From Psychrosphaera sp. (GTDB lineage Bacteria; Pseudomonadota; Gammaproteobacteria; Enterobacterales; Alteromonadaceae), in contig JAOHFM010000052.1 in the NCBI GenBank assembly GCA_028098005.1, forward strand, positions 1 through 11,026: a DNA stretch of 11,026 bases, written 5' to 3'. Both the position numbers and the translations under genes were made by a program. The notes under the pieces are model-generated. The model was not told where the DNA came from and searched no databases. It was given only the letters and a program-made list of their open reading frames with translations. Below, in pieces: positions 7,322-11,026 of this stretch. Every line of letters starts with the position of its first letter. The first letter of the stretch is position 1.

Positions 7322-8359
7322 ATGATCAACATAAAAAAAGGTTTGGATCTGCCTATTGAAGGTGTTCCACAACAAGCCATCCACGATGGCCCGACAGTGA
7401 AAACTGTTGCTACGCTTGGCGAAGAGTACAATGGTATGCGTCCTACGATGCATATCAAAGTCGGTGATAGTGTTAAAAAAGGTCAAGTTCTTTTTGAAGA
7501 TAAAAAGAATCCTGGCGTTAAATACACTGCACCAGCCGCCGGTGTTATCAAAGAAGTGAACCGTGGTGAAAAGCGTGTTCTGCAGTCTGTTGTTATTGAA
7601 CTATCTGGTGATGAACAAATCACTTTTGAAAGCTATAGCGCTGACCAGCTGAACGGTCTTGACCGCGAAAAAGTCGTTGCAACTTTAGTAGATTCAGGAC
7701 AATGGGTTGCTTTACGCACTCGTCCGTTTGACAAAGCACCTGCAATTGACAGCACTCCGTCTTCAATATTTGTAAATGCAATGGATACTAATCCGTTAGC
7801 TGCTGATCCAGCGCTAATTATTGCAGAGCAGCAAGCAGCATTTAACGCTGGTCTAACTGTGTTAAGCAGATTGACTGAAGGCAAGCTAAATGTCGTAAAA
7901 GCTTCTGGCTCATCAGTGAAAGCTGAAGCACCAAATGTTGACCTTCATGAATTTGGCGGTAAACACCCAGCTGGTCTGGTTGGTACTCATATTCACTATA
8001 TTGACCCTGTGTCTTTAGCAAAAACGGTTTGGCATATTAACTACCAAGAAGTTATTGCTTACGGACAATTATTCCTAACTGGTGAAATTAATAACCAACG
8101 TGTTATTTCATTAGCTGGCCCAGTTGTTAAAAACCCTCGTTTAATTCGTACCATATTGGGTGCATCTACGGCTGACTTAACGTCGGGCGAAGTTGAATCT
8201 GGTGAAAACCGAATCGTGTCTGGTTCCGTATTGTCTGGTACTGCTGCACAAGGCGTTCACGGTTATTTACACCGTTTTGAACTAGTGGAAGAATCTCGAT
8301 ACCAAAAATCGTACCGAAACCTAACAATTCACGGAAGAAAGCAACCGTCATCAGAATGA
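7322..8359 (+). pseudogene. nqrA: Na+-translocating NADH:quinone reductase subunit A, N-terminal 319 residues, cut by a rearrangement
   Basis: NqrA is the cytoplasmic-side, membrane-associated subunit of the sodium-pumping NADH:ubiquinone reductase and takes part in quinone binding. Residues 1-319 match the family closely: [14 protein letters not shown] at the start, then [12 protein letters not shown] and [17 protein letters not shown] (the lipoyl-like part), AMDTNPLAA, and near the end [17 protein letters not shown] and [20 protein letters not shown]. The match ends at about 8278. The next 26 codons, to the TGA at 8357-8359, are antisense nqrD and not NqrA. A full NqrA has about 446 residues; the last 93 are on the opposite strand at the right edge. 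The start at ATG 7322 agrees with the Vibrio N-terminus; ATG 7316 or TTG 7277 would add residues absent from the family. Confidence 0.93.
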
Positions 8360-8780
8360 AACCGTAACCTAAACCGTTACCGATACCATCCATGAAGCTC
8401 ACGCCAGGCTTTTCTTTCATAGCAAATGCTTCAGCACGACCCATTACAATACAGTTTGTAATAATTAGGCCAACAAAAACAGATAGCTCTTTAGAAAGCT
8501 GGTAAGAGAATGCTTTTAACACTTGGTCAACAACAATTACTAGAGATGCAATAATCGCCATCTGTACGATGATACGTACACTTGATGGGATCATGTTTCT
8601 AATCATTGAGATAAACAAGTTAGAGAATGCAGTAACAATCACAACAGCTAACGTCATTACTAAAGCATTTGCCATCGAGCTGGTAACAGCTAGAGCAGAA
8701 CAAATACCAAGCACTTGAAGCGCAATTGGGTTGTTGTCAAAAATCGGTTTTGTTAATACTTTATTCGCTTCAGATGCCAT
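8166..8780 (-). pseudogene. nqrD: Na+-translocating NADH:quinone reductase subunit D, C-terminally cut by the rearrangement
   Basis: NqrD is a polytopic inner-membrane subunit which, with NqrE, carries the membrane-embedded 2Fe-2S centre of the sodium pump. The genuine part is residues 1-170 (8780 down to 8271). It includes [19 protein letters not shown] with Cys27 and [15 protein letters not shown] with Cys110, equivalent to the two cluster cysteines of the Vibrio protein, then [11 protein letters not shown] and FFRELLG. After LVQNG the next 34 codons are antisense nqrA and not NqrD. The normal protein has about 210 residues, so roughly 40, including the last membrane segment, are missing. 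The ATG overlaps the nqrC stop by one base (TAATG), with GGGGAG upstream. nqrE and nqrF would normally follow but are not in this window. Confidence 0.92.
8271..8278. other. Junction joining nqrA (plus strand) to nqrD (minus strand)
   Basis: Plus-strand NqrA similarity runs through Phe319 (8276-8278). Minus-strand NqrD similarity runs from its start to Gly170 (8273-8271). The eight bases ACCGTTTT therefore fit both genes, so the join happened within up to eight bases of shared sequence. Each side then runs into antisense of the other gene, which creates artificial tails of 26 residues (NqrA) and 34 residues (NqrD). Confidence 0.85.
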
Positions 8781-9547
8781 TAGTTAAGCTCCCCACGAGT
8801 TTTTTCGATGTAAGGTAAATAACCTTGCTCGCCAAACCAGAATTGCAACGTGTTTGTAACACCGTTACTCGTTAATGTAGCACCAGATAATGCATCAACA
8901 CCGTGAACATCATCTTTTTTAGCGCCGCCTTTAACAAGCTTAATAACTGGCTGGTTATTGTCGTTATAGATTTTTTTACCCGGCCACAACTTTTTCCATT
9001 TTGGGTTCAAAATCTCTGCACCCAATCCTGGAGTTTCTTTGTGGTCTGAGTAGACAAGACGAGAAACTGTATTTAAGTCAGACTCTAAGCCAATATAACC
9101 GTACATAAGATCCCATAGACCAGCGCCTACTATCGGGAATACAACCGTTTCCACAGAACCGTTTTCACCTTTTACAAGGTATACAACGGCTGTGTTTGAT
9201 TGACGGTTAATACCGGCAGGGTCGTTTTCTAACTTCTCAGATTTCTGAGGGTCACGAGCATTACGACGCTCATCAAACATTTTAACGTCGCCATCAACAT
9301 ACTCACCAGTTTCAAGATCAATCATCTTAGCTTCAACATATTTGTTGTAAGTAGGAACGATGTCTTTTCCAGCTAGTTCTAGTAAACCTGCAGTTTCTAA
9401 GATTTTAGTTTGCTTATCTAATAGTTTGTTCGCTGTTTGTAACGGCTTTAATTGAACCGCTGATACAGATACTAACGCTGCACAAACTAGACAAACGATA
9501 AATACGAAACCAACCGTTTTGCCAAATGATTCTTTATTACTAGACAT
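8780..9547 (-). CDS. nqrC: Na+-translocating NADH:quinone reductase subunit C
   Basis: A 255-residue subunit with one N-terminal membrane helix (about residues 8-30) and a large periplasmic FMN-binding domain. The flavin is attached by ApbE to the threonine of the S-G-A-T motif, here Thr224 in [13 protein letters not shown]. Other family stretches are [34 protein letters not shown] and [22 protein letters not shown]. The start is ATG 9547 ([13 protein letters not shown]), matching the family N-terminus and supported by a strong GGAGG at 9559-9563; a TTG three codons earlier is less likely. The gene overlaps the end of nqrB by eight bases and the start of nqrD by one, so translational coupling is expected. 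The frame is intact. Confidence 0.96.
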   Translation of the reverse strand: MSSNKESFGKTVGFVFIVCLVCAALVSVSAVQLKPLQTANKLLDKQTKILETAGLLELAGKDIVPTYNKYVEAKMIDLETGEYVDGDVKMFDERRNARDPQKSEKLENDPAGINRQSNTAVVYLVKGENGSVETVVFPIVGAGLWDLMYGYIGLESDLNTVSRLVYSDHKETPGLGAEILNPKWKKLWPGKKIYNDNNQPVIKLVKGGAKKDDVHGVDALSGATLTSNGVTNTLQFWFGEQGYLPYIEKTRGELN

Positions 9548-10742
9548 TGCGAGCAAGCCTCCGTTTCACGTTTGCCTGTACAACAAAGTAGTCGAACAAT
9601 GGTGCAAACAAGTTAGCAAATAGTATTGCCAGCATCATACCCTCTGGGAACGCTGGGTTAACAACACGGATTAGTACAACCATGATACCGATTAGTGCGC
9701 CATACCAGAACTTGCCACGGTTAGTGAACGAAGCTGATACAGGGTCTGTTGCCATGAAGAATGCACCAATAGCCCATCCACCAATTACAACGTGCCAAAA
9801 CCAAGGCATTGCGAACATTGCGTTAGTATCGCTACCAATCATGTTAAGTAATGATGCAAAGAAAATAGTACCTGCGAATACACCAGCTACGATTCTCCAT
9901 GAAGCGATTCTTAGATAGATGATCATTAAACCACCCAATAAAATCGCAAGAGTAGATACTTCACCTACCGAACCTTGAATGAAGCCATAGAAAGCTTGTG
10001 TCCAAAGCGCAATGTTGTTGTAGTCTAAACCGCCAGATGCTGCTTGGCTTAACATAGTCGCGCCAGAGAAGCTGTCTACTGCTGTCCATACAGTGTCGCC
10101 AGAGATTTCAGCTGGGTATGCAAAGAACAAGAATGCGCGGCCGGCTAACGCTGGGTTTAAGAAGTTACGACCTGTACCACCAAAGATTTCTTTCGCAACA
10201 ACAACACCAAAGGTAATACCAAGCGCTGCTTGCCATAATGGAATAGTTGCAGGAAGAATTAGTGCAAATAAGATTGAAGTAACAAAGAAACCTTCGTTTA
10301 CTTCATGTTTACGAACTGAAGCGAAAATAACTTCCCAGAATCCACCAACGATGAAAACTGTGCCGTAAATTGGTAAGAAGAAACAAGCACCATAGAGCAT
10401 TTTCATGCCCCAGCCTGATTCAGCCGTTAGCGACCCGCCTAGCGTTTGGAATAAACCAACCTGCCAAGAATCACCTAATGCAAAGCCTTGAGACAAGGCA
10501 TCAGCTGCTTGGTGTCCAACATTGAACATACCAAAGAACATTGCAGGGAATAAAGCTAACCAAACCATGATCATGATACGTTTTAAATCAACGCTGTCAC
10601 GTACGTGAGTTTGACCTTTATTTACTAAACCTGGCGTGTAGAAAATAGTTGCAGCTGCTTCATATAAAGCATAGAACTTCTCGTATTTTCCACCTTGCTC
10701 AAAATTAGGTTCAATTTTTTCTAAATAACTCTTAAGACCCAT
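9540..10742 (-). CDS. nqrB: Na+-translocating NADH:quinone reductase subunit B
   Basis: A 400-residue polytopic inner-membrane subunit, slightly shorter than the 415 residues of Vibrio NqrB. It takes part in sodium translocation and quinone reduction and carries a covalent FMN on the threonine of S-G-A-T, here Thr229 in DSFSGATML. Conserved stretches in order: [85 protein letters not shown] and [23 protein letters not shown]. The start is ATG 10742, two bases after the nqrA stop, with AGAGGG as ribosome site overlapping that stop. Its 3' end contains the ribosome site of nqrC. The frame is intact. The gene lies on the strand opposite to the first part of nqrA because of the rearrangement. Confidence 0.97.
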   Translation of the reverse strand: MGLKSYLEKIEPNFEQGGKYEKFYALYEAAATIFYTPGLVNKGQTHVRDSVDLKRIMIMVWLALFPAMFFGMFNVGHQAADALSQGFALGDSWQVGLFQTLGGSLTAESGWGMKMLYGACFFLPIYGTVFIVGGFWEVIFASVRKHEVNEGFFVTSILFALILPATIPLWQAALGITFGVVVAKEIFGGTGRNFLNPALAGRAFLFFAYPAEISGDTVWTAVDSFSGATMLSQAASGGLDYNNIALWTQAFYGFIQGSVGEVSTLAILLGGLMIIYLRIASWRIVAGVFAGTIFFASLLNMIGSDTNAMFAMPWFWHVVIGGWAIGAFFMATDPVSASFTNRGKFWYGALIGIMVVLIRVVNPAFPEGMMLAILFANLFAPLFDYFVVQANVKRRLARNV

Positions 10743-10744
10743 GA

Positions 10745-11026
<282 letters not shown>

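Noticed and set aside
8166..8270. A novel 34-residue C-terminal extension of NqrD
   Set aside because: These codons are exactly antisense to nqrA, so they are a product of the junction and not a domain.
7074..8278. A mobile element or recombinase causing the inversion
   Set aside because: No transposase, integrase or long inverted repeats are visible at or near the junction within the window.
8279..8359. A novel C-terminal tail of NqrA
   Set aside because: The 26 codons are antisense to nqrD across the join.

Overview
The window looks like a chromosomal segment of a marine gammaproteobacterium, most likely in or near the Alteromonadales. The DNA is AT-rich. The gene content fits that group: RlmG, an AlkB-type dioxygenase, BolA, a TRAP transporter, FabV and the sodium-pumping NADH:quinone reductase (Na+-NQR). 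The taxonomic call is inferred from gene content and remembered protein similarity, not from a search.

Layout. Positions 1-1488 (minus strand) hold rlmG, followed downstream by a small lipoprotein gene that runs off the left edge. Positions 1550-2569 (plus strand) hold an AlkB-family dioxygenase and bolA. Positions 2678-5681 (plus) are a three-gene TRAP transporter in the order small permease, large permease, binding protein, of the type that takes up 2-oxo acids, lactate or similar carboxylates. Positions 5801-6992 (plus) hold fabV, the NADH-dependent enoyl-ACP reductase of fatty acid synthesis, followed by a rho-independent terminator at 7042-7073. From 7197 to the right edge lies the nqr operon, but it is rearranged. 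The first 319 codons of nqrA are on the plus strand. They are then joined, inside the gene, to the minus strand of nqrD. Reading on to the right, nqrC, nqrB and the last 93 codons of nqrA all lie on the minus strand. Both nqrA and nqrD are therefore cut, and about 34 codons of nqrA and 40 of nqrD should lie beyond the right edge.

What stands out. (1) The nqrA/nqrD junction at 8271-8278 is what an internal inversion, or a fold-back chimera made during amplification or assembly, would produce. The few hundred bases to the right of the window would tell these apart. (2) Three genes (the left-edge lipoprotein, dctP and fabV) are each broken by a frameshift at a short A or T run, and each is repaired by a one-base change. 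Three such indels plus a chimera-like junction make sequencing or amplification artefacts the leading explanation. A degraded genome or, for fabV, slippage at a UUUUUUUGA stop remains possible.

How the genes relate. TRAP transporters are usually driven by a sodium gradient and Na+-NQR makes one, so the two would be coupled energetically if NQR is intact in the organism. FabV and NQR both consume NADH. I see no defence system, mobile element, CRISPR array, tRNA or rRNA here, and no convincing previously undescribed system.
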